Positions 9,325-18,474 are shown, counted from the first letter of the stretch. The stretch is DNA of 64,000 nucleotides from Planctomycetota bacterium (GCA_003389325.1 QQVE01000050.1:1-64000); one strand, 5' to 3'. Numbers and translations: made by a program. Notes: a model not told the origin generated them from the sequence alone.

Positions 9325-10035
9325 CTAACGCACCGGTTGCTGTTGGCGCTGCACCGGTTGACGCGATGCGCCGGCCGGCGGCTTGGCGATCTCCAGCAGT
9401 TCCAGCTCGAAGACCAGCGCCGTGTTGGGGCCGATCGCCGGCGGCGACCCTTCGGCGCCGTAGGCCAACTCCGGCGGCACGAACAGCAGGTACTTCGACC
9501 CGACCGGCATCATCTGCAATGCTTCCTGCCAGCCGGTGATCACGGCATCGACCGGCGTGGTGAAGGGCTTTTCGCCGCTCCGCTCAAACTCGGTGCCGTT
9601 GATGAACGCCGCCTTGTAGTTCACGCGCACCACGTCGTTGGCCTTGGGGCGGGGGCCCTGCCCTTGCTGGATGACTTTGTACTGCAAGCCGCTCTTGGTC
9701 GTCTTGACGCCGGGCCGCCGCTGGTTGTCGGCCAGAAACCGTTGGCTCTTGGCGGCTTCCTTGGCGATCATTTCCTTTTCGAAGGCCTGCATCGCGGCCA
9801 TCGCGTCTTCCTGGCTGAGCATCGACTTGCCGGCCGCGGCATCGCGGATGCCCTGGATCATCAGGTCGACGTCGATCTCCACGCCCTGCTTGCGGAGCGT
9901 GTCGCCCATCGTCATCCCGAAGCTGTAGCTGGCCTTGTCGCGCAGGGTGGTAAGAGGCTTGCGGCCGGCCTGTTGCGCCATCAATGGCGAAGCCGCGAGC
10001 ATGACCATAACGGCAACGAGCAAACGAAGTTTCAT
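9325..10035 (-). CDS. Secreted FKBP-type peptidyl-prolyl cis-trans isomerase
   Basis: The 236-residue protein has a signal peptide ending near ASPLMAQQ, then a helical FKBP N-terminal (Mip-like dimerisation) domain at about 30-120 with YSFGMTMGDTLRKQG. A C-terminal FKBP domain (about 125-220) carries VRVNYKAAFINGTEFERS, VITGWQEALQMMPVGSKY and PPELAYG. It should catalyse prolyl isomerisation in the periplasm. The ATG at 10035 is preceded by AAAGGA; a longer in-frame upstream extension lacks a signal peptide and a ribosome site. The tail is rich in Gln, Pro and Arg. A clear terminator follows at 9264-9294. Confidence 0.93.
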   Translation of the reverse strand: MKLRLLVAVMVMLAASPLMAQQAGRKPLTTLRDKASYSFGMTMGDTLRKQGVEIDVDLMIQGIRDAAAGKSMLSQEDAMAAMQAFEKEMIAKEAAKSQRFLADNQRRPGVKTTKSGLQYKVIQQGQGPRPKANDVVRVNYKAAFINGTEFERSGEKPFTTPVDAVITGWQEALQMMPVGSKYLLFVPPELAYGAEGSPPAIGPNTALVFELELLEIAKPPAGASRQPVQRQQQPVR

Positions 10036-10279
10036 GCTATGTCCTTTCCACGGGCGGGTGTGCTGGGGGCGGCCGAGTACCTCGACGCCGACGCCGGACG
10101 CTTTGGCAAGCGGGGCGGAATCATAGCGAAAGCTCATAATCGGGCCTAGAGCGATTGCCGCCACCGCGCGCGATGCCAGCACCGGGCCCGATGCGTGCTC
10201 CTCCATCGACGCCATCGGGTGAAGGTGCATGGTAGCCGAGCGGCGTCAAACGACCGCGACAGCCCTGCAAAACCGGCCG

Positions 10280-11332
10280 CTACCACGGCAGCCACTCGAT
10301 GCCCTCGGGACTTGCCCGCAGCCGCTTGGCCCGAATGCTCGAACCCTCGCCTTCCTCGTAGTAGACGATGAGGACCGAGCCGTCCTTGAGATTCACCATC
10401 GAAGGGTAGGCCCCGCGGACCGAGTCGACCGGCACGTTGTCGCTCCAGGTCTTGCCCTCGTCGAGGCTGTAGTGCAGCGAGGTGTTCGGCTGGCGATGGC
10501 CGAGCAGGATGATGCCGTCGTCCGTGCGGAGGAAGTAAGGGCAGTGGCCCAAGAAGCCCGAGGGCTCGGCCGTGGTCCAGGTATGTCCGCCGTCGGTCGA
10601 CGTGCTGAAGCACATCTGCTGCTTGCCGTCCCCGCGCAGGGCGGCCAACAAGCTGCCGTCGCTGCGCTCGATGACGTCGGTCTCGGCCGCCAGGCGCTGG
10701 CCGCCGTTGTCGATCACGATCGGCTCGCTCCAGCTTTCGCCGTCGTCGGTGCTGATCGTTACGGCGCCGCTAGCCTCGTCGTCGCGCTGGAAGTACAGGC
10801 CGAGCATCAAGCGCCCGTCGGACAGTTCGCGCACCGGGGCCGAGCAGGGAAACCACGCCTCGACAATCCGCCGCGGCTCGGTCCAGGTCTGGCCGCCGTC
10901 ATTGGAGGTGATGTAGAAGCTTCCCACGCCCTCCCAGCGCTTGCCGGGCTTGTCGGTCTTGGCCAGCGAGAAGAAGTTGCAGATCAACCGCCCGCTGGTA
11001 AGCTGCGCGATCGACGGATCGCGATCGTCGTGGGGCCCGTCGTAAAGCGTCTGGGCAGGCGACCAGGTGCGGCCCTCGTCGCTGCTGATCGCGTAGCAAA
11101 TACGTCCGCCCTTGGGCAGTTCCTCGCTGGGCAGTGCCACGTGACCGTAGCCGGCATAGAACACGCACATCAGGCGACCGTCCTTCAGGCGGCACACGTC
11201 GGGGAACGCTTCGTAGGCTCCGGCTCCTGCGTCCTGGCAGACGTAGACGAAATCGGCGGACTCCTCGGCGAGAGCGGCACCTGGAACGACGATGGCGACG
11301 AGCAGAGCGAGCAAGACAAACAGGCGGGACAT
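10280..11332 (-). CDS. Secreted sialidase-like BNR/Asp-box protein
   Basis: The 350-residue protein has a signal peptide (MSRLFVLLALLVAIVVPGA) and a six-bladed-propeller sequence with five Asp-box motifs: SSDEGRTWS, SNDGGQTWT, STDDGESWS, STDGGHTWT and SLDEGKTWS. FPDVCRLKDGRLMCVFY and DPSIAQLTSGRL resemble planctomycete exo-alpha-sialidase-like proteins. Asp boxes are structural, so hydrolysis of sialic acids is not proven; it could act on another sugar. The ATG is preceded by CAGGAGA. It is transcribed away from the outer-membrane barrel gene 93 bases upstream, on the same strand. Confidence 0.85.
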   Translation of the reverse strand: MSRLFVLLALLVAIVVPGAALAEESADFVYVCQDAGAGAYEAFPDVCRLKDGRLMCVFYAGYGHVALPSEELPKGGRICYAISSDEGRTWSPAQTLYDGPHDDRDPSIAQLTSGRLICNFFSLAKTDKPGKRWEGVGSFYITSNDGGQTWTEPRRIVEAWFPCSAPVRELSDGRLMLGLYFQRDDEASGAVTISTDDGESWSEPIVIDNGGQRLAAETDVIERSDGSLLAALRGDGKQQMCFSTSTDGGHTWTTAEPSGFLGHCPYFLRTDDGIILLGHRQPNTSLHYSLDEGKTWSDNVPVDSVRGAYPSMVNLKDGSVLIVYYEEGEGSSIRAKRLRASPEGIEWLPW

Positions 11333-11425
11333 GGCGGTCTCCTGGTGGAAGGCGGGTGAATGCCATTGTTTCCACCGTCGGTGCCGCTTTCAAGCCATGC
11401 GGCCGACAAGCAGCCAAACACCAGG

Positions 11426-12373
11426 CTAGTAGCGGAACGAAAGGCCCGCACCGGTGAAGAAGTCGTCGGCATTGGCGTTGAGACCGAAGCCGGCTCGCCA
11501 GTCGAACTGAATGTTGTTGCGCGGCCGCCAGAGCACGCCGCCGTCCATATAGGGCGAGGCCCGCATGTCGTCGGTGAAGTAGTTGAACAGGGAGTACGCT
11601 TCGTAGTACACACTCCAATGCACGGAGTAGTCGCGCTGCAGCACGAGCGACTGGAACACCTCTCCGATGAACCTGCCGCGGCGGCCGTCGAGCGTGGCGC
11701 CCGTGCTGCCTACTAGCGACCATCCCGGGCCCCACGACCAGCCGTAAATGTAGTCGAACAGCGGCACGACGTTGCGGCTGAAGCTGGAGCTCTTGTCGTT
11801 GGTTGTCGTGGGGAAGCCTTCGCCCGTGGGAAGAAACAACGTGGTGATGACGACCGACTGCGGTACCCAGCCGTCCTGGCGCGTGGTGACGAGTTTGAAC
11901 CCGGCCTGCATGTTGGCACTGTCACGCAACTCGAGGTCGAGTCCGGGCCCCGTGCGGTCGACGTTCGAGACGCCGTTCCACAGGATGCGCATCTCGGCCC
12001 AGTCGTTGAGTCCCACGCGCAGATTCAGTTCTGGCGCGTTGTTGGTGCGCGACGTGATCCCGCCGTTGCGGTCGTACGTGTACTGGTAGCCGCTCTCGAG
12101 CTGCACCCAGCCGGCGGGCACTGTCGTGTTGGCTTCGGTAAAGCTGGGCCGGTCGGTCTGGATAAATCCGTCGACCTCGGCCGCCCGGGCCGGATGCGAG
12201 GCAAGCCACCAGCGAAACGGCCCCAGGTTGCAGCACACGTCGTCGAGCGTTGAGACGGCGATCACCGAATCCGGCGAGGCAAAATACGGTGAGTCGGCCG
12301 CGTGCGTGGGCAAGCATCGCATCCCCAGCAACGTCGCGGCCAAGACACAGACGATTGCCGGGCGGGCACGCAT
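11426..12373 (-). CDS. Outer-membrane beta-barrel transporter-like protein
   Basis: The predicted product (315 residues from the ATG at 12373) has a hydrophobic N-terminal signal (MRARPAIVCVLAATLLGM) and then a region with FIQTDRPSFTEANTTVP, AGWVQLESGYQYTY and RVGLNDWAEMRI. It ends in an alternating aromatic strand, GAGLSFRY. This pattern fits the 'putative phenol/MetA-degradation transporter' barrel family (PF13557-like). The cargo is unknown. The open frame continues upstream to 12565 without signal character, so I used the later ATG, although its ribosome site is weak. Confidence 0.75.
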   Translation of the reverse strand: MRARPAIVCVLAATLLGMRCLPTHAADSPYFASPDSVIAVSTLDDVCCNLGPFRWWLASHPARAAEVDGFIQTDRPSFTEANTTVPAGWVQLESGYQYTYDRNGGITSRTNNAPELNLRVGLNDWAEMRILWNGVSNVDRTGPGLDLELRDSANMQAGFKLVTTRQDGWVPQSVVITTLFLPTGEGFPTTTNDKSSSFSRNVVPLFDYIYGWSWGPGWSLVGSTGATLDGRRGRFIGEVFQSLVLQRDYSVHWSVYYEAYSLFNYFTDDMRASPYMDGGVLWRPRNNIQFDWRAGFGLNANADDFFTGAGLSFRY

Positions 12374-12642
12374 CGAATGAGGGGCTATTGGGGCTGAAGC
12401 AAGCGGGCGATCGGGTAAGCGGGCCCGGCTCGCGGACCGTCGTGCTAGCTGCACGCACAGCAGAAACCGCTCGGGCCTCTCAATCTCATCGGCTGCCCAA
12501 CGCTGTCGCGCGAGCAAATCGCCCGCGGCGGCCTTATTCTTGTGCGTCCGCCGATCGAACCTCAACGGATCGAAGTTGAACCTGTAGGTTGGCGTTCTTC
12601 CGCTATTGGAAAACGTGCTGGCAGTGACATCGCGTTGCCGCG

Positions 12643-13476
12643 TTATTTTTCCAGGCCAAACACGCGCCGGGCGTTGCCAGCCAGGAACTTCTCCTTCGCC
12701 TCCGGCTTAAGCTCGAGTGCCAGCGCCTGGCTGGCGCACTTGTCCAAGGCGAGCATGGGGAAGTTGGTGCCGAACAGCACCTTGTCCTGGCCGTAGCTGT
12801 TCATGAAGTGCAACAACTGAGGCGGGTAGTAGCGCGGTAGATACGCGCTGGTGTCGATGTAGACGTGCTCGTGCTTCCAGGCCAGCGCGATCATCTCGTC
12901 GGTCCAGGGATAGCCGATGTGCCCGCCGACGATCTTCAACTCGGGAAACGTAAGGGCCACATCGTCGATGTACGGAATCGGGCGGCCGGTCTCTGAAGGC
13001 ATCAACGGACCGGTATGGCCCACCTGCGTGCAAAAGGGAACGCCCAACTCGATGCACTTGACGTACAGCGGATAGTACAACCGGTCGTTGGGCGGCAACC
13101 TCCACAGCCAGGAGATGACGCGCAAGGCGTTAAAGCCGTAGTCGCGCACCGCACGATCGAGTTGCCGCACAGCCTCGACCGGCCGCTCGAGATCGACCCC
13201 CGCGATGCCGACCAGGCGATCGGGATGGTCGCGGACGAACTCGGCTACCTGCTCGTTCGAAAAAAGCGCCTTGCCCGGCCGGGTCCAGGCCGTGAGCAGC
13301 AGCTTGTCGATGCCCGCGGCATCCATCGCGGCCACCAGATCGGCCGGCGCCAAGTCGCGCGGCTTGTCACCTGCCGTGCCCGACTGCTGAAACAGACGCT
13401 TGACCTCGGGCAGGTCGGCCGACATGTCGACCGGCGGATTGGCCCAGGCATCGATAATCGGTACGCGTTCAGCCAC
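12643..13476 (-). CDS. Amidohydrolase-2 family protein with atypical metal site
   Basis: This 277-residue protein has the TIM-barrel amidohydrolase-2 layout: an N-terminal strand VPIIDAWANP, a central FCTQVGHTGP, then KIVGGHIGYPWTDEMI, VYIDTSAYLPRYYP and VLFGTNFPML. Typical members carry an HxH metal pair in the first strand and Asp in the last (GTDFP). Here the first motif reads DAWAN and the last reads GTNFP, so several metal ligands are replaced. It may use a different metal site or be non-catalytic. I chose the GTG at 13476 because GGGGAGGA lies upstream; a TTG at 13494 is in frame but sits inside that site. The upstream DUF1501 gene ends 19 bases before, so they are probably one operon. 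Confidence 0.8.
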   Translation of the reverse strand: MAERVPIIDAWANPPVDMSADLPEVKRLFQQSGTAGDKPRDLAPADLVAAMDAAGIDKLLLTAWTRPGKALFSNEQVAEFVRDHPDRLVGIAGVDLERPVEAVRQLDRAVRDYGFNALRVISWLWRLPPNDRLYYPLYVKCIELGVPFCTQVGHTGPLMPSETGRPIPYIDDVALTFPELKIVGGHIGYPWTDEMIALAWKHEHVYIDTSAYLPRYYPPQLLHFMNSYGQDKVLFGTNFPMLALDKCASQALALELKPEAKEKFLAGNARRVFGLEK

Positions 13477-13495
13477 GGTCGTCGTCCTCCCCAAC

Positions 13496-14977
13496 TCAGG
13501 CCAGCAGTTCGTGCCGCACGCGCGGCTCTTCGGTGGGCCCGATCAGGCGTTGATCGAGTCCCTGGTACTTGTAGCTCAACTCGTGCGGGTGCAGTCCCAG
13601 CAAGTGCAGGATCGTAGCCTGCAAGTCGAACACCGGCACCTTGTCCCTAGTGATGAAGTAGCCGAAGTCGTCGGTCTGACCGTACACGATGCCCGGCTTC
13701 ACGCCGCCGCCGGCCATCCAAATGGTGAAACAGTGCGGATGGTGGTCGCGCCCCAGGAACTTCGAGCCGGCCCGCTCCTCGTTCATCGGCGTGCGGCCAA
13801 ACTCGCCGCCCCAGATGACGAGCGTCTCGTCGAGCAGCCCGCGAGCCTTGAGATCCTGGACGAGCGCGGCCACGGGACGATCCATCTGCTGGCATTTCTT
13901 GGGAAGTTGCGTGACGATGTCGTCGCCCTTGCCGGTGCCGTGAATGTCCCAGCCCCAGTCGAACAGTTGCACGTAGCGCACGCCACGTTCCACCAGCCGC
14001 CGGGCTTGCAGGCAGTTGTTTGCCAGTGAAGCCGCGCCGGGCTCGGCACCGTAGGCCTCGATAATGTGCCTCGGCTCGCGAGAGATGTCCATCACGTCGG
14101 GCACCGAAATCTGCATGCGGTAGGCCAACTCGTATTGAGCGATGCGGGTGAGCGTTTCGGGGTCGCCAAACTGCTCGAGTTCCAGCTCGTTGAGCCGCGC
14201 CAGCGCGTCGAGACTGCGGCGGCGCACGTCGCGCGACATGCCGCGCGGATTCGACACGTACAGGATCGGTTCGCCCTCGTTGCGGCACTGCACGCCCTGG
14301 TACACGCTGGGCAGAAATCCGCTGCCCCACAGGCTCTTGCCGCCGGTCGGATCGGTGCCACCGGAAAGCAGTACGACGAAACCGGGCAGGTCCTGATTCT
14401 CGGAGCCCAAGCCGTAGGTGGCCCAGGAGCCCATCGACGCCCCTCCGGCCCGGGCCTGTCCGGTATGTAGAAACAGCTCGGCCGGAGCGTGATTGAACTC
14501 CGGGGTGTGCATCGAGTGAATGATCGCGATGTCGCCGGTGATCGCCGCGATGTTCGGCAGCAACTCCGAAACCCACGCGCCGCTGGGGCCGTGCTGGGCA
14601 AACTTGTACGGCGTGCCCAACAGCTTCGGATGGCCCTTGATGAAGGCGAACTTCTGGTTCTTGAGCAGTTCGTCGGGACACGGCTGCATGTTCAGCTCGA
14701 CCAGCTTCGGCTTCCAATCGAACAGCTCCTGCTGCGGCGGCGAGCCGGACATGTGCAGATAGATGACCGACTTGGCCTTCGCCGCAAATTGCGGCGGCTT
14801 GGGCGCCATGGGGCTGTCCGGCGCGGGGGGCCCTCCGGCCCGGCTGTCGCGGGCCAACAGCGACCCCAGCGCCATCGAGCCGATGCCCATCTGGCAGCGC
14901 TTCAGAAAATGACGCCGTGTCAGCGCCCGGGCGCGCTCCAGATGCAATTCACGTTGTAGGTCTCTCTCGCGGCTCAT
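13496..14977 (-). CDS. DUF1501 protein, Tat-exported (first copy)
   Basis: This 493-residue protein begins with a twin-arginine signal (TRRHFLKRCQMGIGSMALG), then the DUF1501 core: VIYLHMSGSPPQQELFDWKP, FAQHGPSGAWVSELLPNIA, GSWATYGLGSENQDLPGFV, LARRLVERGVRYVQLFDWGW-type sequence and LVIWGGEFGRTPMNEER. DUF1501 has an alkaline-phosphatase-like or sulfatase-like fold and no assigned role that I know. It overlaps the stop of the upstream DUF1553 part by ATGA (14974-14977), implying translational coupling. The open frame extends upstream to 15895, but that part is a shadow of the DUF1553 coding frame. Confidence 0.92.
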   Translation of the reverse strand: MSRERDLQRELHLERARALTRRHFLKRCQMGIGSMALGSLLARDSRAGGPPAPDSPMAPKPPQFAAKAKSVIYLHMSGSPPQQELFDWKPKLVELNMQPCPDELLKNQKFAFIKGHPKLLGTPYKFAQHGPSGAWVSELLPNIAAITGDIAIIHSMHTPEFNHAPAELFLHTGQARAGGASMGSWATYGLGSENQDLPGFVVLLSGGTDPTGGKSLWGSGFLPSVYQGVQCRNEGEPILYVSNPRGMSRDVRRRSLDALARLNELELEQFGDPETLTRIAQYELAYRMQISVPDVMDISREPRHIIEAYGAEPGAASLANNCLQARRLVERGVRYVQLFDWGWDIHGTGKGDDIVTQLPKKCQQMDRPVAALVQDLKARGLLDETLVIWGGEFGRTPMNEERAGSKFLGRDHHPHCFTIWMAGGGVKPGIVYGQTDDFGYFITRDKVPVFDLQATILHLLGLHPHELSYKYQGLDQRLIGPTEEPRVRHELLA

Positions 14978-15924
14978 CGTTTCGTCAGCACTCCGTCGAG
15001 ATTCAAGACGACATTGGCCACCACGGTCCAAGCCGCGAGCTCGGCGGCATCCGCACCCTCGGGCAGCGGACCCAGCGGATCGGTGGCAATCTCCACGGCC
15101 GCCGCGGTATCCTGGCGGTAGTGCGTTAACTCGCTCTGAAACAGTTCCGCCAGCACAGCCATCTGTTCGCGGCTGGGCGGTCGTAGCAGCGCGGACTGAA
15201 GCGCAAACGAGCATCGCGATTCGACCGTCGCTCCCCCTTCGCGCTCGATCCGCCGGGCGAAGGCCTGGGCCGACTCGACGAACACCGGATCGTTGAGCGT
15301 TACGAAGGCTTGCAGCGGCGTGTTCGTGGGCACGCGGCGCAGCGTGCAGATCTCGCGGCTGGGGGCGTCGAACGTGGCCATCGACGGATAGGGCACCGTG
15401 CGGCGCCAGTAGGTATACAGTCCGCGGCGGTAGCGATCTTCGCCGGTGCTGGTGTCCCAGTTGCGCTGGCCGTTGAAGGCCGCCCGCCACAAACCCGGCG
15501 GCTGCGGAGGATAGACGCTCGGCCCGCCCTGCTTGCGGGAAAGCAGTCCGGCAATGGCCAGCGCCTGGTCGCGAACCATCTCGGCCTCCAGGCGAAAGCG
15601 CGGGCCGGCGGCCAAGAGCTCGTTGTTCGGATCCTGAGCCAAGACCTCGGGCGAGGGCGTCGACGATTGCCGATACGTGGCGGTGCAAACGATCTGACGC
15701 AGCAAATCCTTGACGTCCCAGCCGTTCTTCATGAACTCGACCGCCAGCCAGTCGAGCAACTCTGGATGCGTCGGCGGCAGGCCTTGCGTGCCAAAGTCTT
15801 CTTCGGTGGAGACCAGTCCCCTGCCGAAGAGTCGCGACCAGAAACGGTTGACGGTCACCCGGGCAGCGAGCGGATTGTTCGCGTCCACCAGCCACCGCGC
15901 CAGGCCAAGCCGGTCGGGCGAAGC
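14974..15924 (-). pseudogene. DUF1553 C-terminal part of interrupted cytochrome-like gene
   Basis: The sequence continues in the same frame as the upstream DUF1549 part, separated from it only by a TGA at 15925-15927. Read on, it gives ASPDRLGLARWLV and DANNPLAARVTVNRFWSRLF, the normal entry into DUF1553, then FGTQGLPPTHPELLDWLAV, LRQIVCTATYRQSS and FVTLNDPVFVESAQAFA, and it ends normally at the ATGA overlap with the DUF1501 gene. If translated alone, a GTG at 15888 could start it (304 residues). I regard it as the second half of one gene broken by a nonsense change, unless the TGA is a sequencing error or is read through. Confidence 0.75.
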
Positions 15925-17367
15925 TCAGTCGGAAAGCGGATGAAACGCGGCGGGCAAGGCCGGATCGACCTTGTCGCCTTGAAGCTGGAAGTTTCCTTTG
16001 ACCATCGTGTGCGTCTCTCGACGCTGGTCGGCAGGCAAGGCACGCATGACCGGAATCGCCGCGACCTGGTTCTCGAGGTCCTCGACCTGCTTGCGAAACT
16101 CAATCGCCAGCATCTCAAGCCCCGCGCCCGCCGCACCGGTGCCGCCGGGTTGATCGACGGCAGACAACAACCGTTTCTGTCGAGCGATGCGCTCCTGCTC
16201 CTCCCGCGTGGGAAACTTCATCGTCGGCGACTCGTCACCGCGGTCGGCGTCGGCAGTCTGGTTGAAGATCGCGTAGCCTTGGTAGTACTCGCGCTGCGTG
16301 ATCGGGTCGAACTTGTGGCTGTGGCACTTCGCGCACCCAAACGACAGGCCCATCCAAACCTGCATCGTGGTTTCGATGCGATCCTTCACCGCGGCGACGC
16401 GAAACTCCTCATCGTCGGTACCGCCCTCGTCGTTGGCCATCGTGTTGCGATGAAACGCCGTGGCCAGCAACTGGTCGGTGGTGGGCTGCGGAAGCAAGTC
16501 GCCGGCTAGCTGCTCGATCGTGAACTGATCGAACGGCAGATTGCGGTTAAATGCTTGAATGACCCAGTCGCGATAGCGCCAGATCGTACGCAGCGGATCG
16601 GAGCCGTAGCCCTTCGAGTCGGCGTAGCGCGCCAGGTCGAGCCACACGCGGGCCCAGCGCTCGCCGAAGCCGGGGTCCGCCAGCGCCTCGTCGACAAAGC
16701 GCTCGTAGGCGTCCGCGCGCCGATCGCTTACGAAGCGGGCTACCTGCTCGGCCGATGGCGGCAGTCCCACCAGGTCGAGATACACCCGGCGCGCCAGCGT
16801 GTAGCGATCTGCCTCGGGCGACGGAGTCAGACCTTCGGCTTCCAATCGTGCGACCACGAAGAAGTCGATCGGGTGCCGCGGCCAGGTGCTACTTTCGACT
16901 ACCGGCAGCGCGGCTCTTTGCGGCGGCTGCCACGCCCAGTGCGTGGACTCTTCGGTTGCGACGTCGGCTTCGGCGGGCCAAGGAGCCCCGGCGGTGATCC
17001 AACGCGTGATGCGGTCGATCTGTTCGGCCGAGAGCGCTTCGCCCTCGGGCGGCATCTGCAAGTCGACATCGCTGCCGTCGATGACCGCCAAGAGCCGGCT
17101 CGCCTTCGGATTGCCGGGCACGATGGCCTTTTGGCCCGAATCGCCGCCGGCGGTGGCCGCCGCACGCTGATGCAGCCGCAAGCCGCCCTCCTGCGCGTCG
17201 GGGCCGTGACAGTCGTAGCAGTACTGCGCGAAGATCGGCCGAATATCGCGGGCAAAATCGATTGCTGGTTTGACCTCCGCGCTCTCGGCCGGCTCATCGG
17301 CAGCGGCCATGCACGACGCCGCCCAAAGCACGAAGAGGAACAGGATAGCGCGAATCGGCAATCGCAT
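15925..17367 (-). CDS. Planctomycete cytochrome-c-like / DUF1549 protein, N-terminal part
   Basis: The 480-residue product has a signal peptide (MRLPIRAILFLFVLWAASCM), a planctomycete cytochrome-c-like domain (PSCyt1) with FAQYCYDCHGPDAQEGGLRL (CxxCH) and LQMPPEGEALSAEQI, then a DUF1549 domain (about 180-400) with RRVYLDLVGLPPSAEQV, RWARVWLDLARYADSKGYG and CAKCHSHKFDP, a second CxxCH. A coiled segment follows and the frame ends at LPAAFHPLSD with TGA. Intact homologues, such as the 1047-residue one at 53622-56765, run on into DUF1553, which is exactly what the next 951 bases encode in the same frame. Without that half the protein is probably truncated. Confidence 0.85.
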   Translation of the reverse strand: MRLPIRAILFLFVLWAASCMAAADEPAESAEVKPAIDFARDIRPIFAQYCYDCHGPDAQEGGLRLHQRAAATAGGDSGQKAIVPGNPKASRLLAVIDGSDVDLQMPPEGEALSAEQIDRITRWITAGAPWPAEADVATEESTHWAWQPPQRAALPVVESSTWPRHPIDFFVVARLEAEGLTPSPEADRYTLARRVYLDLVGLPPSAEQVARFVSDRRADAYERFVDEALADPGFGERWARVWLDLARYADSKGYGSDPLRTIWRYRDWVIQAFNRNLPFDQFTIEQLAGDLLPQPTTDQLLATAFHRNTMANDEGGTDDEEFRVAAVKDRIETTMQVWMGLSFGCAKCHSHKFDPITQREYYQGYAIFNQTADADRGDESPTMKFPTREEQERIARQKRLLSAVDQPGGTGAAGAGLEMLAIEFRKQVEDLENQVAAIPVMRALPADQRRETHTMVKGNFQLQGDKVDPALPAAFHPLSD

Positions 17368-17758
17368 GAGCCGAGGTTCTCCGGAGGCACGTGCGTCGCG
17401 GCCGCTGGGGTGAAGGCTGGGCAGACTCTCAATTTAGCCGGGATCGCCCATCAGGGCAAAGCGGGCAAGCCAAAAGCAGTCTTCACCTTGCGCCAATTTC
17501 ATTTGCGTTCCTGAGACTCACACCTACAATAAGAACCGACATCAGCGTATGCCTTTGCGACGTGCCCCGACCCGGAAGTCTGCCGCCCCATCTACCCCCT
17601 GGGGACATCGGGCAGGCCCCTTGCCAAAAAAATCTTCGGAATTCTCGGCCCGCGGTGAACCAAACTCCAGACGTGCACGTACAACACACCGGAATACGCG
17701 TTTCCAGATGGGTACCTACCGAGTTGACTCCCCTTTTTGTTACGGAGGAATTTGCACG
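17368..17758. other. Divergent intergenic region with long leader of the thioredoxin-like gene
   Basis: These 391 bases separate the divergent cytochrome-like and thioredoxin-like genes. A possible promoter lies at 17503-17530, which would give the rightward gene a leader of about 220 bases. No gene or clear riboswitch is visible in that leader. Confidence 0.45.
17503..17530 (+). promoter_or_regulatory. Possible sigma70-type promoter
   Basis: TTGCGT (17503-17508) and TACAAT (17525-17530) are spaced by 16 bases upstream of the thioredoxin-like gene. The -10 matches five of six consensus bases but the -35 only its TTG, so this is weak evidence. Confidence 0.25.
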
Positions 17759-18325
17759 ATGAAAGCTTTCACTCTGGGTTTGGCGATCGCCTTGACCGCC
17801 GTCGGAACGTTGCGGGCTGCCGAATTGGAAAGCGGCTTGCAGCCGGGCGACTTGGTCGGCGCGTTCAACGTGGAGAAGTGCGGCGGCGCCGTCAACGACG
17901 GACGCGAAGTGGGCGCCAACTTCTGCTACCGCTGCATGTTGGGCAACAAGCCCGTGGTAATGGTCTTTTCCCGCACCTCGGATGAGAAACTGGCCAATCT
18001 GGCCAAGGAGCTCGACAAGCACCTCGCCAAGAACTCCGACCAGAAGCTGTCGTCCTTTATCAACCTGATCGGCGACAACGAGGACGAGCTGAAAGCCAAC
18101 GCCAAGAGCTTCGCTTCGAAGAACAAGCTGGAAAACGTGGCCCTCGTCGTGCCGAACGACCACCAGAACGGCCCCGAAGAGTTCCAGATCAATCCCGACG
18201 CTGACGTCACCGTGACGATCTACCGCGGCGGCAAGGTCGAAGCCAGCCACGCACTCAAGAAGGGCGAGCTGACCGACAAGCAGGTCAAGGCCATCATCGC
18301 CGACACGGCCAAGATCCTGAACTAA
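17759..18325 (+). CDS. Secreted thioredoxin-like protein with a CxxC motif
   Basis: The 188-residue protein has a signal peptide (MKAFTLGLAIALTAVGTLRA), then GDLVGAFNVEKCGGAVNDG, GANFCYRCMLGNKPVVMVF with a CYRC pair, and a C-terminal VTVTIYRGGKVEAS. The order (approach strand, CxxC, PVVMVF strand, later VALVVPNDH strand) resembles a thioredoxin/AhpC-type fold, but no family motif is certain. It may handle disulfides or metals in the cell envelope. A strong GGAGGAA ribosome site precedes the ATG at 17759, and a strong terminator follows, both suggesting a well-expressed single gene. The exact function is unknown. Confidence 0.8.
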   Translation: MKAFTLGLAIALTAVGTLRAAELESGLQPGDLVGAFNVEKCGGAVNDGREVGANFCYRCMLGNKPVVMVFSRTSDEKLANLAKELDKHLAKNSDQKLSSFINLIGDNEDELKANAKSFASKNKLENVALVVPNDHQNGPEEFQINPDADVTVTIYRGGKVEASHALKKGELTDKQVKAIIADTAKILN

Positions 18326-18357
18326 GCGTTTCGATGCCGACAGAATAGCGTTCTCCG

Positions 18358-18400
18358 GGGACGCGATCCGACATGAGCCGGGTCGCGTCCCTTTTTCTTT
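18358..18400 (+). terminator. Rho-independent terminator after the thioredoxin-like gene
   Basis: A 12-bp stem with one G-T pair (18358-18369 with 18380-18391) and a 10-base loop is followed by TTTTTCTTT. It lies 33 bases past the stop codon and isolates this gene from the ABC-F gene downstream. Confidence 0.92.
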
Positions 18401-18474
18401 GGCTCCGATGCGCGGTTTCCCTCTCCGGCGCGTCGGGGTAATATTGGGCCGACCCGCAATTCGATTCCGCTGCG

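Noticed and set aside
15925..15927. Selenocysteine insertion at the TGA
   Set aside because: The TGA sits in a domain linker where glycine, not cysteine, is expected in homologues, and no obvious selenocysteine-type hairpin follows on inspection.
15310..16509. 399-codon plus-strand frame across the interrupted DUF1549/1553 gene
   Set aside because: Shadow frame; the minus strand encodes recognisable domains on both sides of the TGA.
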